Notes: a model not told the origin generated them from the sequence alone. A stretch of 13,640 nt of DNA from Euperipatoides rowelli (GCA_003024985.2 PXIH01S0000456.1), one strand, 5' to 3'; numbered from the stretch's first letter, positions 1-8,757 are shown. A program made the numbers and translations.

Positions 1-305
1 GGGGGGGGAATTGAAAATCACAAGGAATATATATTTTTTAATTATTTTGTTTTACTAATGACAATTTTACTAAAGAGGAAAATAATCTTAATAATTTTAA
101 ATATATTGGACTATTAAATTCTTATTTTATTAACAGGAGCTTCTAGGTTAAATAAATAAGAGACAGAACTGAACATTATTCAATGAATTTTTAATGAAAA
201 ATTAAAATATAAAAGGAGACGGCTTCTCTGAAATAAGATAATGGCTATAAAGGTACTTTTTTTTTAAAAAAAGACAAAACACTTTATTATACCCATTATC
301 ATAAA

Positions 306-592
306 CAGTGCAGGATTTATGTATAAGCTAAACAAGCTATAGCTTAGGGCCCCCCACTTTCTTGGGGCCCCCCAAAAAAAAAATTGTCCGGGTGAGCAAT
401 TGTCATACGGTATACTTAAATATACTGTATACTGCAGCATTACTCTTCACCCAATTTTAAATGGAACGTTTAAAGTATATTTTACTATATACACGGGGAT
501 TCCCCTGTGTTGCTCCGCTACACTNGAGCATGCGCTGACGGGCCCCATATCTCAAATAGCTTAGGGACTTATCAAGTTTAAATACGGCGCTG
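306..592. mobile_element. non-autonomous hAT MITE, 287 bp, intact ends and TSD
   Basis: The ends are inverted repeats: CAGTGCAGGATTTA at 306-319 and, read from the other strand, CAGCGCCGTATTTA at 579-592 (11 of 14 match). The element is flanked by a perfect 8-bp direct repeat, ATCATAAA, at 298-305 and 593-600. An 8-bp duplication with CAG-type ends is the hAT signature. Just inside the left end are runs of G and C (about 347-375), as in many animal hAT MITEs of this terminal type. There is no transposase reading frame, so it would have needed a helper. One ambiguous base sits at 525. Confidence 0.88.
495..505. promoter_or_regulatory. palindromic kappa-B-like motif inside the MITE
   Basis: GGGGATTCCCC fits the NF-kappa-B consensus (GGGRNYYYCC) and is a near-perfect palindrome. 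It is also the centre of a small hairpin with the flanking ACAC and GTGT (about 491-510), so it may simply be a structural part of the transposon. Function is not shown by the sequence. Confidence 0.25.
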
Positions 593-629
593 ATCATAAA
601 TTACAAATAAATATAGAATGAAGTTAAAT

Positions 630-1335
630 CTACAGGGCTTTAGCTAAAACAATAAAGAATTTTAGAAACTTAAGCTTTCCGAGAGAGAATAAATAGATTT
701 TAAACTTGCTTAAACCTAGCTTGAGATATATAAAAAAATGACATCATATTCATTTATAAGGAACTAATCATAAATAGAAATAAAAATAGATTCTTCGCAT
801 TAAATAATCGAATTAACACTAGAAAACAAGAGTATCAAATTAAATTCCCATTCAGCAAAAATTCTCCATCTACCTTAAATCTGTTTCAGAACAAATGTAG
901 GTATTTGGAATGATATCCCTAAAAAATATTTTGAATTAAATTTCTCGAGGTTTAATAAAGTAATAGATAGTTACATTAAGACAATGAAATAATAAAATTA
1001 AGCAGAGTCTGGGAGGGAGGAGAAATAGGGTGGACCCAGAGATAAAAAGAGAGATAATTGCCATATAATACTTTTTTTTTCCTTTTTTTCTTTGTTTACC
1101 CATAATTCTAGATATATATAGCCATTGTATCCATAGTTTTAAGAGACAGTTTTATATTTTAAATGAACTATTTTTAACTGTGTGTTGTACTTTTAAAATT
1201 TTAATGTTTTTATGCCCATTATGTACAAAATTGTTTTGTTTTTTCATGTTTTATGTGTGATGTCTTTACACTTTGTATAAGCGCAAGCTTCCAACTTTCT
1301 ATATTAAATAAATAAATCAATAAAGAACAAAAATA
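630..1335 (+). mobile_element. decayed LINE (CR1/L2-like) 3' end: C-terminal ORF2 fragment plus 3' UTR
   Basis: From 788 one frame reads FFALNNRINTRKQEYQ and then FPFSKNSPSTLNLF. After a frameshift near 900 it continues WNDIPKKYFELNFSRFNK to a stop at 990-992. The 'F..N....WN.IP......F.K.ID.Y' pattern is the C-terminus of CR1/L2-type LINE ORF2 proteins, just past reverse transcriptase. About 340 bp of AT-rich 3' UTR follow, ending in ATTAAATAAATAAATCAATAAAG (1302-1324), a short-repeat tail typical of these LINEs. Upstream to about 630 the match is weak, so the left edge is a guess. It is a dead, 5'-truncated copy with frameshifts. Confidence 0.7.
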
Positions 1336-1718
1336 ATGGATCGAGGATTCCATCTGTAACAATCTCCCCCCACCCATTATATAAATACTAAAAATTCCAC
1401 ATTAGACTATAGGCTTACAGCCTTACAATACATTCTTTAAAAAATATAGTTTACCAAACAAAGATTAATTTGAATAATTACTAAAATAATGTTAAAATAA
1501 CCTTAAATTAAAACAATATTACAATAATTAAACATCTAGCCTAATTCCTATAATTAGCTAGAATGTTAGGTATGTTAAAAAGAACTACTGTAAATGTAGA
1601 GATTCCGAGGTCATTTTGCCTTTATATACTGTAAATCATTGGTAAGGCCACATTTCTAGTGATGCTTTATTAGGCCTTAATGCTAGTATTTCTGAGTGTA
1701 TCTTTCTAGAGTTATTGA
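1336..1718. other. AT-rich unique stretch, no gene seen
   Basis: No coding signal. It may include the 3' UTR of the minus-strand exon-like segment next to it: TTTATT at 1666-1671 reads as AATAAA on the minus strand, about 50 bases after that segment's stop codon. In DNA this AT-rich the hexamer is expected often by chance. Confidence 0.4.
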
Positions 1719-1955
1719 TCATGGCTCACTCACACCTGGTAGAGCAGAAACATTCTGAAACGTCACCTCCACTGTGACTGCACTATGAGCTGATGATTTT
1801 GTAGGCCCCTCCGTAGATTCCATTTCTAAAGGGAAATCTTCATCGGAAAAAAACATTGATGTTTTTACAGGATAGATTCCAGAGGACAAAAATCCAGAGA
1901 TCCGTTTAGCAAGTGTTGCAACATTTGTATAGCAATCATGACAGGTTAATGTCAG
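1719..1955 (-). CDS. exon-like open frame, unidentified protein C-terminus
   Basis: On the minus strand 78 codons are open before a TGA at 1721-1719. The peptide starts LTLTCHDCYTNVATLAKRIS, passes SGIYPVKTSMFFSDEDFPLE and ends VTFQNVSALPGVSEP. The composition is protein-like (few Lys/Asn/Ile runs, an acidic patch, a Cys pair) and the stretch is GC-richer than its surroundings. It would fit a terminal exon with a short 3' UTR. Against this, an in-frame TGA (1958-1956) immediately precedes the open part and directly follows the only nearby AG acceptor. So either this is a pseudogene, the acceptor is elsewhere, or the frame is chance. I do not recognise the protein. Frames of this length arise by chance a few times in a window of this size. 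Confidence 0.33.
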   Translation of the reverse strand: MTLTCHDCYTNVATLAKRISGFLSSGIYPVKTSMFFSDEDFPLEMESTEGPTKSSAHSAVTVEVTFQNVSALPGVSEP

Positions 1956-1959
1956 TCAC

Positions 1960-2550
1960 TGAAACCGGCATTACCCCCATTCACAAGTCAGCCATGTTTA
2001 CATGAGATTTCTATTAATTCTCATTAACAGTTTATATAAGTTGTAAAACTTTACTTTAAATGTTCCAAAACATCTGCAATGAAATAGTCATATTTTTTCC
2101 TACTGTTCCTTATTGAGTGGCAAAAAAATACATGGAATCAGTAAGAAACACAAACCAGCTCACGGTGATGACAGAATCACACTGACACATGTTCAATGGT
2201 ATCTATGGTACTTGGCTACCATAACTAGTTATTAGATGACATCAGCTCCTGGACCTCTAATTATAATCAACAAAAGCAGATATTGCATGATCGCCATTAC
2301 CCACTGACCATCATTACCCCATTATTCACTAAACATGATGAAAAAGTAAGATTACAGGTGAAGAATGCTACTGTATTTCTGTTACTGCTAGAGATAACAC
2401 ATATGTCTAAATTGAAATAACTTACTGTATATTATAGGCTGTCCACCCGTCCTACTGCAGGAGGACATGTCCTACATTTTCATCATCCTTGTAGTGGTTT
2501 TGGCTAAATTATCAGCAGCTGCAGTCAAAACCATTATAGCCTAATTGAAA
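1960..2550. other. unique DNA without a recognised gene
   Basis: Moderately AT-rich. A near-palindrome around the PstI-like CTGCAG at about 2455 and a 25-codon hydrophobic frame at 2468-2545 are present, but neither is convincing as a gene. No terminal repeats with target duplications were found. Confidence 0.4.
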
Positions 2551-2558
2551 CACTGAAT

Positions 2559-2966
2559 GGGGACGGTACGCTTTTATCAGCGAAATAATATTTTAAGAAA
2601 TATCAACATTTTTTTGTGCAGATTAAAAGATTTTTAAATTACAATAAGTCACATAGCTTGCCAAGGGCACTTCATTGTCTATACAGCACCGTTATAATCG
2701 TTTGGCCAAAAACCACTTCATTAATAAGCGTGTTAGCCATTGTAATATAGCCATTTGTCGTAGATACCACCCGGTGGATTAAACTATAAACACGGAAGCT
2801 AAATATTTTAGCCGAAACTTCTTTTATTTTTGATGAAGGGTGGATTTTATGGGTAATTTTGGTCAAAATTATCCATAAAATCTACACTTCATCCAAAATA
2901 TAAGAAGTTTATTCCAATAAAAAATGATTAAAAAAAAATGTTCGCTGATAAAAGTGTACCATCCCC
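2559..2966. mobile_element. 408-bp DNA transposon (GGGG ends, 8-bp TSD), superfamily unsure
   Basis: The left end GGGGACGGTACGCTTTTATC and the right end, read on the minus strand, GGGGATGGTACACTTTTATC, continue in common through AGCGAA: 24 of 26 bases match. The copy is flanked by a perfect 8-bp direct repeat, CACTGAAT, at 2551-2558 and 2967-2974. The high identity of the ends suggests a fairly young insertion. An 8-bp duplication without a CAG end is unlike typical hAT; Merlin or P-like families are alternatives. There is no transposase. The right half holds a long foldback. Confidence 0.88.
2815..2910. repeat. 96-bp foldback, two 47-bp arms and a 2-bp loop
   Basis: Left arm 2815-2861 and right arm 2864-2910 are reverse complements with about 5 mismatches. 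The centre is ATTTTG-GT-CAAAAT. As RNA this would be a nearly continuous 47-bp duplex. It lies wholly inside the 408-bp element and may be an older palindromic element nested in it or part of its design. Confidence 0.85.
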
Positions 2967-2974
2967 CACTGAAT

Positions 2975-3311
2975 TATGGGACAACCAAGGAATTCTTCAG
3001 CCATTAGAATAAGCCAGATCTTCACCGTAAACAGCAATAAAACCGAAAGGATTATTGATCAGCAATCACAAGAAGATTTGTTATTTTTGCATATAGTCTA
3101 CATTTTAACTGGAGAACGGTAATAATGGTATTGACTTGGCTGGTTCCCCATGGACGTTGTTTTATTGTATTCATTATGTCAATGATGAACTTAGTAATTA
3201 GCCTAAAAGGAACATTTTGACAAAAACTTGAACAAATTTATCGTTATATAGTCAATTCCATTTAATCTCTGAAGACGAAAACTGTTCAGAAATTCACCTT
3301 GCTTGGTCTGT
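2975..3311. other. unique DNA, nothing recognised
   Basis: Short open stretches exist (for example a frame reading IDLAGSPW near 3132) but none is long or bounded by convincing splice sites. Confidence 0.35.
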
Positions 3312-3481
3312 CAGGGGTATCAAGGNGGGGNGGGGGAAGCAGAGGGGGGGGGGAAGTACCTGGTCCCCTTAGTGAGTCAAGGGGCTTGCCAAGATCGCCT
3401 ATGACCTCTTTTTTTTGGTTAACAAAGGGGCCCATAAAATTTTTTGCCCTGGGCCCCAATACAAGGCTCTCAACGCACCTG
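3312..3481. mobile_element. short GC-rich hAT-like MITE relic, 170 bp
   Basis: It starts CAGGGGTATCAAGG, followed by a G-rich run with two ambiguous bases (3326, 3331). It ends GAGAGCC..-type sequence read from the minus strand as CAGGTGCGTTGAGAG. Inside lie GGGGCCC and GGGCCCC blocks around AAAATTTTTT (about 3427-3460), a common layout in animal hAT MITEs. The ends match only weakly, and the possible duplications TGGTCTGT (3304-3311) and GGTACTGT (3482-3489) match at 5 of 8 positions. The element type is likely; the exact ends are not certain. Confidence 0.45.
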
Positions 3482-3489
3482 GGTACTGT

Positions 3490-4371
3490 AAATGAGTTAT
3501 TTTAAACACAAGTGAAATGAATCAATATATCACTTGTAACTCTGATATTTTCTCTTACTCCATGCTGTGAAAATGTACATGAATAAGAAATACTGATAGA
3601 CAGAATAAGACACAATTGACTTATTTAGTCTAGTCTAGACAATTTTTTTTTTGTTCCGGCCTTAGATTGCAGTTCATCAAGAAGTTAATGGGAAAGGAGG
3701 GCTAAGGGGGTGGAAGTCAATTTGGACGGAGTCAACAGAAATCTAATAACCCCGTCTTCAAAATAATTTATACAGCCATACGCCCATACGGTGTTAAAGC
3801 GACATCATTGAAGTGTAACAGTAGATTTGATTTTATCTTCCAACAAAATTTGAAACAACTTGACTTTTTTTTCATTTACTTTAATTACTGTAAGCTGCTG
3901 TAATTTTATTCACTTTTTATACCTTAAATATTTGTTTCTAATTATGAAAATAAGTTTTTATGATCAACTCAAATTTGTATACAACTTTATTTATGAAGGA
4001 GTCGGACAATAGAATACTGAACAATTTAAAAGCACATAAATTTAAAGCTTACAAAACGAAATACCATAAGCAAATACATGTTGGGTCAAAGATTTTTGGG
4101 ATATGGATTTTCTTTAAATGACATTTTTAAAAAAAATTTCAAATTAAAATCTATTATAGGCTAAACAAAAAAAAAAAATCTTGTTTGTTAGAATTTTCTT
4201 TTCTTTATATATGGTAATTAAATTCCTGACATTAATCATTAAATACTCCATCTAGATCAGTATTTTGATAAAATGCTATAAAGATAGTCAAATTCTTAGA
4301 TTAGATCTTTAATGAATTCGATTAGACTGCATACAAACAAAAATAAATCCTACTTTTGATTAAAAAGCACC
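3490..4371. other. AT-rich intergenic or intronic DNA
   Basis: No gene, RNA or bounded element found. A GC-richer patch at 3655-3790 has G runs and may be the remnant of another repeat, but I find no paired ends. Confidence 0.35.
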
Positions 4372-4379
4372 TGGGTGAC

Positions 4380-5223
4380 CAGTGTGGATTTAAGGTAAAG
4401 GACCCAGTCGGTAAAACCAAAGAAGGGCCCAGTATATACATTTTTTATCAGCCTCACCCTCTTTTTCAATGAAGTGTAAAGCATATTATGAAGGTGGAGG
4501 GTTTGGTAGGGGCTTGCCCCGCCTGGAAGCTTTGAAAAATTTTAAAAATAGAAGATTTATTCATAAATTTTTTAAAAGTATATTTTGATTACCATTGAAT
4601 TTAAATTTTGTTAAAACTCAAGGAATTTTTTTAAGTCAATTTAATTAATTGAGGTAGTTTAAGAGTCTCATGATGAGTACTTACCGGTAGTTTTTTTTTT
4701 TTAATTTTTTTGCCAATTGAGGGTTAAGGAAATATTAGCTAATTAATGTAGGCCTATAATGACTCTAAAAGTCTGACATGTTTTATCTTTACAAATGTAT
4801 AAATTTTATAATTTTGTAAATAATTTTACTGTAGAAATTAAACAGGAAAAAATAAATTTAAAGTCCGACGTTAAACCGTTTTCATATCATAAAATTCTAA
4901 CTTGCTGTATAAAAATTAAATAGTTCTTAATGTTGATATACTGTATCCTAATCTGTCGTGTACTGCAGGTTTTAGCATTATGACACACAGCGACCTCTCC
5001 TTATTCTCACTTTAATTACAAACATTTTTATTTATTAAACCAATTATGAATCGTTTTAAGAAACAAAGTTATTTATTTTCGCAGTGTGAATGGAAAAAAA
5101 AAATACAAACGTTTAGAGAAAAATCAAAGATATGAGCTATTACTTTGAATTTGTGCCATCTCTAAATAAAAACGTTTAGGCCTAAAAATAAAAAACTCTG
5201 CCCAGGTGTTAAATCCACCAGTG
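4380..5223. mobile_element. hAT-type non-autonomous element, 844 bp
   Basis: The left end CAGTGTGGATTTAA (from 4380) and the right end read on the minus strand, CACTGGTGGATTTAA (ending at 5223), share TGGATTTAA, with one mismatch and one indel before it. They are flanked by TGGGTGAC (4372-4379) and TGGGTGAA (5224-5231), 7 of 8 matching, as for a hAT 8-bp duplication. Left subterminal DNA carries GGACCCAGT and GGGCCCAGT blocks. The AT-rich interior has no transposase remnant. Two TAGGCCTA motifs lie inside (4749, 5177). Confidence 0.8.
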
Positions 5224-5414
5224 TGGGTGAAAATTTTTGTTTTTTTAATCATAGAGGAAGGGGAGAGGGAGGAGGTTCTTATTATTTTCAAAGGGTTTTC
5301 ATTAATTAGCTTAGGCAGAAAGTCGGAGAATATCCGTTAAAAAATCGAGAGTTTTATTAAGTAGGCTATTACTCCTCTTTTAAAATTCAAGATAAAGCAT
5401 AGTAACTAATTCCC

Positions 5415-5528
5415 TTAAAAATCTATAACCGTAAATGGAATATGATCGTGTTCCGAAGCCAGTAACAAGTTAACATCGCCATCTATGCTCGGCGCAGGAC
5501 TATTATTAGAAACTTTAAGTGATGTTTT
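5415..5528 (-). CDS. weak candidate terminal exon, unidentified
   Basis: On the minus strand a long T tract (complement of the A run at 5538-5549) leads to an AG acceptor. It is followed by an open frame of 37 codons, KTSLKVSNNSPAPSIDGD and so on to HDHIPFTVIDF, then TAA at 5417-5415. The stretch is GC-richer than its flanks. A frame this short is well within chance, and I do not recognise the peptide. Confidence 0.18.
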   Translation of the reverse strand, partial: KTSLKVSNNSPAPSIDGDVNLLLASEHDHIPFTVIDF

Positions 5529-5539
5529 CTCTTAGACAA

Positions 5540-5931
5540 AAAAAAAAATCTATGATGTAACAGGCTTAAATAAAAAAATGTTGTATGCCCGTGTAGCGGG
5601 TTTATTCGCTAGTATTTTAGAAACTAGAGCATAAATTAAAAATATCTAAAAATTGAGTACGATTGTTTTTTTAAAACTATGAAAGTTATTGGTAACTGAT
5701 ATCTACTTGCCAAAAGTTCTATTACTTCTCTCCTAATAGCGGTATCTCTAACATATCTCAATCAGTACTATCGTAGAATGCCATCGAAGGGCATCCTACC
5801 AAATAAGAGCGACACTCTTATTTCTCAGTTAAAAGTTAGGCAAAGTACACCATCGTCAAACAAGTGCGCTGTCATCACATTTAAAAAATTTTTGATCACT
5901 CTGAAAGAAATGCAAGCTGTTCCATGCTACA
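5540..5931. other. AT-rich DNA with no gene seen
   Basis: Apart from the two adjacent hairpins at 5773-5823, I see nothing that can be named. Confidence 0.35.
5773..5823. repeat. two adjacent small hairpins
   Basis: Stem one: GTAGAATGCC (5773-5782) with GGCATCCTAC (5790-5799), 9 of 10 paired, 7-base loop. Stem two: AAATAAGAG (5801-5809) with CTCTTATTT (5815-5823), perfect, 5-base loop. They do not match the histone mRNA stem-loop. Function unknown. Confidence 0.6.
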
Positions 5932-5945
5932 GCGCCCCCTAGTTT
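5932..5945 (-). promoter_or_regulatory. CTCF-like core motif
   Basis: On the minus strand AAACTAGGGGGCGC matches 12 of 14 positions of the CTCF core consensus CCASYAGRKGGCRS, failing only at the first two C. The AGCGCCCCCTAG text also occurs in animal repeats, so it may be a relic of one. Confidence 0.3.
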
Positions 5946-6219
5946 TTAACCTCATCTAAGGTTGAGGAAAATATTTCCATTTAAATTGAATAATGCGCTG
6001 TTTTGAAAAATTGTCTTTTAAATTATTCTGATTCTAACCATTAAGTGTGCCTGGGCAGTTTTGGCAATGCATTGTGGTAAATCTAAGGTTCACTAGCATG
6101 GCACCGAACAAGGGTACCACCACCCCCAAAACCAATGATAGCTGTGTATCAGTTTCCAATCTCTAAGGATAATCTACCATCCATTCAATTCGTATTTTAT
6201 ACTAAAGTTGTATTAACTA

Positions 6220-6369
6220 ATGGCCTCCAAAAAAACTGGATTCAGCTATTGTTGGTGTTGTGTTTTTTTCTTCTTCTCTGCCCTGAAAGTTGATAACTGC
6301 TATGTACTTTACATTCCCAACGACTTCGAGTTGACGAGAGAACAACGTTTGTCTGCCAGAAAAAGTTGA
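6220..6369 (+). CDS. small ORF, possible signal-anchor N-terminus or first exon
   Basis: The frame encodes 49 residues: MASKKTGFSYCWCCVFFFFF, then SALKVDNCYVLYIPNDFELT and a basic tail to TGA. A short Lys-containing start followed by about 15 hydrophobic residues resembles a signal peptide or signal anchor, and the later part looks protein-like. The local GC is above background. About 150 bp upstream, TGCATTGTGGTAAATCTA (6068-6085) resembles a ZNF143-type promoter site. Against it: the hydrophobic run is a pyrimidine tract that could be an intron end, and the opposite strand is also open across this stretch. Start context is mediocre (C at -3, G at +4). No homolog recognised. Confidence 0.22.
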   Translation: MASKKTGFSYCWCCVFFFFSALKVDNCYVLYIPNDFELTREQRLSARKS

Positions 6370-6420
6370 CTGCATCAAGATGTTTGTTGAACAATTGATA
6401 GATTGGCAATGGATCATTGA

Positions 6421-7490
6421 TAAACTGTGGTGACTTGTGAATTAATTGAGAAAAATAGGGAAAAAAGACTGGATAATATCAGAAAAGAAACTTTTTTTTG
6501 TTTGTTTTATTTGAATCATTGGGATTGCCTTGTATTATAGTATTGTCTTCGTTCATGTTGGCAAGTTTGACTGAATAAGCTATTTCAGTTTGAACATTAT
6601 TAATTAGACTACTCATAATTTGATTAGTTAATATTAATTTAACTTTTTATTTTCTATCATTTAGATATGTTTTTTTGTTTAAATTATTTTATTTCTTTAA
6701 ATCTTATTTACTGTACTGTATATAGTTAAATGAATCTAATAGAATCAGACGGTTAAAAAATGTAAATAAAGCCCATATCCTCCGGGGCTAGGGCTTTATA
6801 AAGATGACTGGTAAATTTCATTGTATATACCGTAATATTGTTCTATTATACAGTAGTTAAATAAATACGCAATAATAAGAGCGCATGCATACTTCATCGA
6901 CATTCTATGGTAGGGCCTGCTTGTTTTTTTTTTTGTTACCAGCACCTACTTCACAAAGATTACAACCAGGGTAAATCTAAGTCATGATGGTAAGGTCTTA
7001 CTCAATTTTTCAGTGACTAGCCTACATAAGGAGCATGGAACACATCAAATTTTGTAGATTTTTTAAAAAAAAAAATACATTTTAAGAGAACATCAAAACA
7101 ATATTCAGAACTGAATAAGTTCTTGGATTGACGAATAGATATTCATTTTTCCTTTTGTCAATCATTAATCAAATAATAGCCTATATTTAATAAAATAAAA
7201 ATTCTATCGTATAGACTTTTAACTTGACAGACAATGTTTTTGGTATTTTACACAACACATATTTTAAAACTTTTCCTGGGGGAGTTAATTTATGTTTATG
7301 TCAAAGTGCACTCCTTTTTCTCATTAATAAATAGATCTGCATCTTGGCTTCTAGCTGGTGAGTTCTGATTGGTCTGTGAATTAATGAGCTTACACAACTA
7401 TCAGTTTCATGTGAATTCTATTCAAAATAAAACAGCCTGCTCAAGGTCTTTTCATGTTCTTAATGTTTTCTGCATGTGGTCTCCCAATTT
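6421..7490. other. AT-rich DNA without a gene
   Basis: No coding exon or bounded transposon seen. A perfect 9-bp inverted repeat, ATAAAGCCC (6766-6774) with GGGCTTTAT (6791-6799), is the only notable structure besides short TA-flanked motifs (6709, 6714, 6849, 7018, 7177). Confidence 0.4.
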
Positions 7491-7759
7491 CCATTTTTTT
7501 TTGTCCTAAACTTAACCATTGCCAATTTTTTCCTACCCTCCATTTTTTGTACAGAGCCTAACAAGGTCAATCTTTACTCAACGTCTATTTGTTGTCTAAA
7601 GTTTTACCATCCTAGATTTTTGGTCCTAAGATTAACCATTGGCAATCTTTCATATCCTCCATTTTTTTTGTGTTAAATTATTGTCAATCATTTCCCACTT
7701 AATTTTTTTCTCTTTAGCCAATATTTTTCCACCCTTCATTTTTTGCCCTAAATCTAACC
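7491..7759. repeat. degenerate minisatellite, left part
   Basis: Diverged tandem units of about 36-49 bp, typified by CCATTTTTT-GTCCTAA-ACTTAACCATTGCCAATCTTT-TCCCACCCT. Unit starts are near 7491, 7540, 7616, 7659, 7701 and 7737. The open frames here are only a by-product of the T-rich unit. The array continues at 8702 after the transposon. Confidence 0.7.
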
Positions 7760-7895
7760 CAGGGCTCGAATTTCATGGTAGCCCGGTAGTCCATATCTAC
7801 CAAAAAAAAATTGGGCTACCATATTATGAACAATAGTAGCCCGGCTTGGCTACTAAAATTAGACAATTATTTTTTTTAAAAAAAATAAACCTCAC

Positions 7896-8113
7896 CAGTT
7901 CGAACCCCTCCAGTCTGAAAAAAAAATTAATTGTCTAAAGGTAGGTCTGAGATCCAGATACTAGAATACTAACGTCTGGATCTCAGACCTACCAAAAGAT
8001 GCTAATTTTTTATTTTTTTAATGGAATTATATAGAAATTCTGTACAATCCGAACAACTCAACAGTCCAAACGGGGTTTGGTCCCAATTAATTCGGACTAG
8101 AGGGGTTTTACTG
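7896..8113. mobile_element. pogo/Tigger-like MITE nested in the hAT element
   Basis: The left end CAGTTCGAACCCCTCCAGTC and the right end read on the minus strand, CAGTAAAACCCCTCTAGTCC, both continue to GAA and ATTAATTG. This AACC-CCTC-AGTC-GAA pattern is the pogo/Tigger terminal repeat. A TA follows the right end (8114-8115) as expected for TA insertion; the left TA has decayed. There is no transposase. The left end resembles a tRNA B box by coincidence. Confidence 0.72.
7940..7993. repeat. perfect hairpin, 19-bp arms
   Basis: GGTAGGTCTGAGATCCAGA (7940-7958) and its exact reverse complement (7975-7993) are separated by 16 bases. It sits inside the nested MITE, whose own terminal repeats are much more diverged, so the hairpin is either younger or kept by selection or repair. 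Confidence 0.92.
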
Positions 8114-8288
8114 TATATATTTTTAATAATATATCATAAATTATAATAAAATGACTGTAACAATTTAAGCTACTTAACTAGAATAAGTTTCCGCGTGTTG
8201 ACATTGTGATTAAAATTTTTACACGCCGCCGAAGAGCCATCTCAGAATTTATTTAAAATAATATAATTTAAAAATTCACTAGGCTGTA

Positions 8289-8335
8289 TATATATGTTGT
8301 TTAAAGCTTATNTATATATGTTGTTTAAAGCTTAT
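8289..8335. repeat. 24-bp tandem duplication
   Basis: TATATATGTTGTTTAAAGCT-TAT occurs twice in a row with period 24. The ambiguous base at 8312 is at the junction, so the copy number may be an assembly issue. Confidence 0.8.
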
Positions 8336-8701
8336 TTTGTCTCCACAAAAGCTTGTTTCCTCTGTTGTTGGTCCTCATATTATTTTTTTTGAGAAAATAT
8401 TGTGATAGAAATATACTGCCACTGTTGCTAATCGTAATATTGTTTTTTTTAAACATATAACAGTAAGGTACCAAATTAGCCTAATTAAGAAATTAATTAT
8501 TTTTCTTATGTCTTAAATTCTAATAATTTAATCTGTTAGGCTATATTAAGAAAATTTGATTAAATTTTTAGGTTTGGCTGCTGTTTAAATTAAATTCCCA
8601 GACATCCCATTAGTAGGGCTACCAAAATGTTCTGTGGGCTACCAAATTTNATATGGCAGTAGCCCGACCTGGCTTAAAAAATTGGTGGAATTCAACCCCT
8701 G

Positions 8702-8757
8702 TAACCACTACCAATCTTTTCCCAAGTTCCTCCAGTTTTTTGTCCTAAAACTATAAG
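8702..8757. repeat. degenerate minisatellite, right part
   Basis: TAACCACTACCAATCTTTTC continues the unit cut at 7759, and the next unit begins CCAGTTTTTTGTCCTAAAAC at 8731. This shows that the array predates the 942-bp insertion. Confidence 0.7.

Larger units (their letters stand above)
7760..8701. mobile_element. hAT-like element (5-bp TSD), 942 bp, inserted in the minisatellite
   Basis: It begins CAGGGCTCGAATTTC and ends GAATTCAACCCCTG, whose complement is CAGGGGTTGAATTC. It is flanked by TAACC at 7755-7759 and 8702-8706. Near each end are three copies of GGTAGCCC in either direction: 7777, 7813, 7836 on the left and 8616, 8636, 8659 on the right. Such subterminal arrays are where hAT transposases bind. 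Deleting the element and one TAACC rebuilds an ordinary minisatellite unit, which confirms the 5-bp duplication. CAGGG ends with 5-bp duplications fit the hAT5 group. No transposase; it carries a nested MITE and an ambiguous base at 8650. Confidence 0.82.

Noticed and set aside
2468-2545. Hydrophobic 25-codon frame MSYIFIILVVVLAKLSAAAV
   Set aside because: Too short, without Kozak support or a splice site, and in DNA with local palindromes.
2672-2866. 64-codon minus-strand frame
   Set aside because: It lies wholly within the 408-bp MITE and its foldback; no protein-like motif.
3132-3155. IDLAGSPW resembling the kinesin switch-II text DLAGSER
   Set aside because: It is on the strand opposite to the kinesin exon, lacks the Glu-Arg and has no other kinesin motifs nearby.
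3299-3505. 68-codon plus-strand frame
   Set aside because: It reads through a G run and ambiguous bases of a hAT-like relic.
6217-6417. 66-codon minus-strand frame
   Set aside because: It overlaps the plus-strand small ORF; I could not decide which strand, if any, is coding, and listed only the one with a signal-like start.
7476-7836. Two overlapping plus-strand frames of about 65 codons rich in Phe
   Set aside because: They are translations of the T-rich minisatellite and run into the hAT element.
7896-7912. tRNA B-box-like AGTTCGAACCCC
   Set aside because: It is the pogo/Tigger-like terminal repeat; there is no A box or cloverleaf around it.
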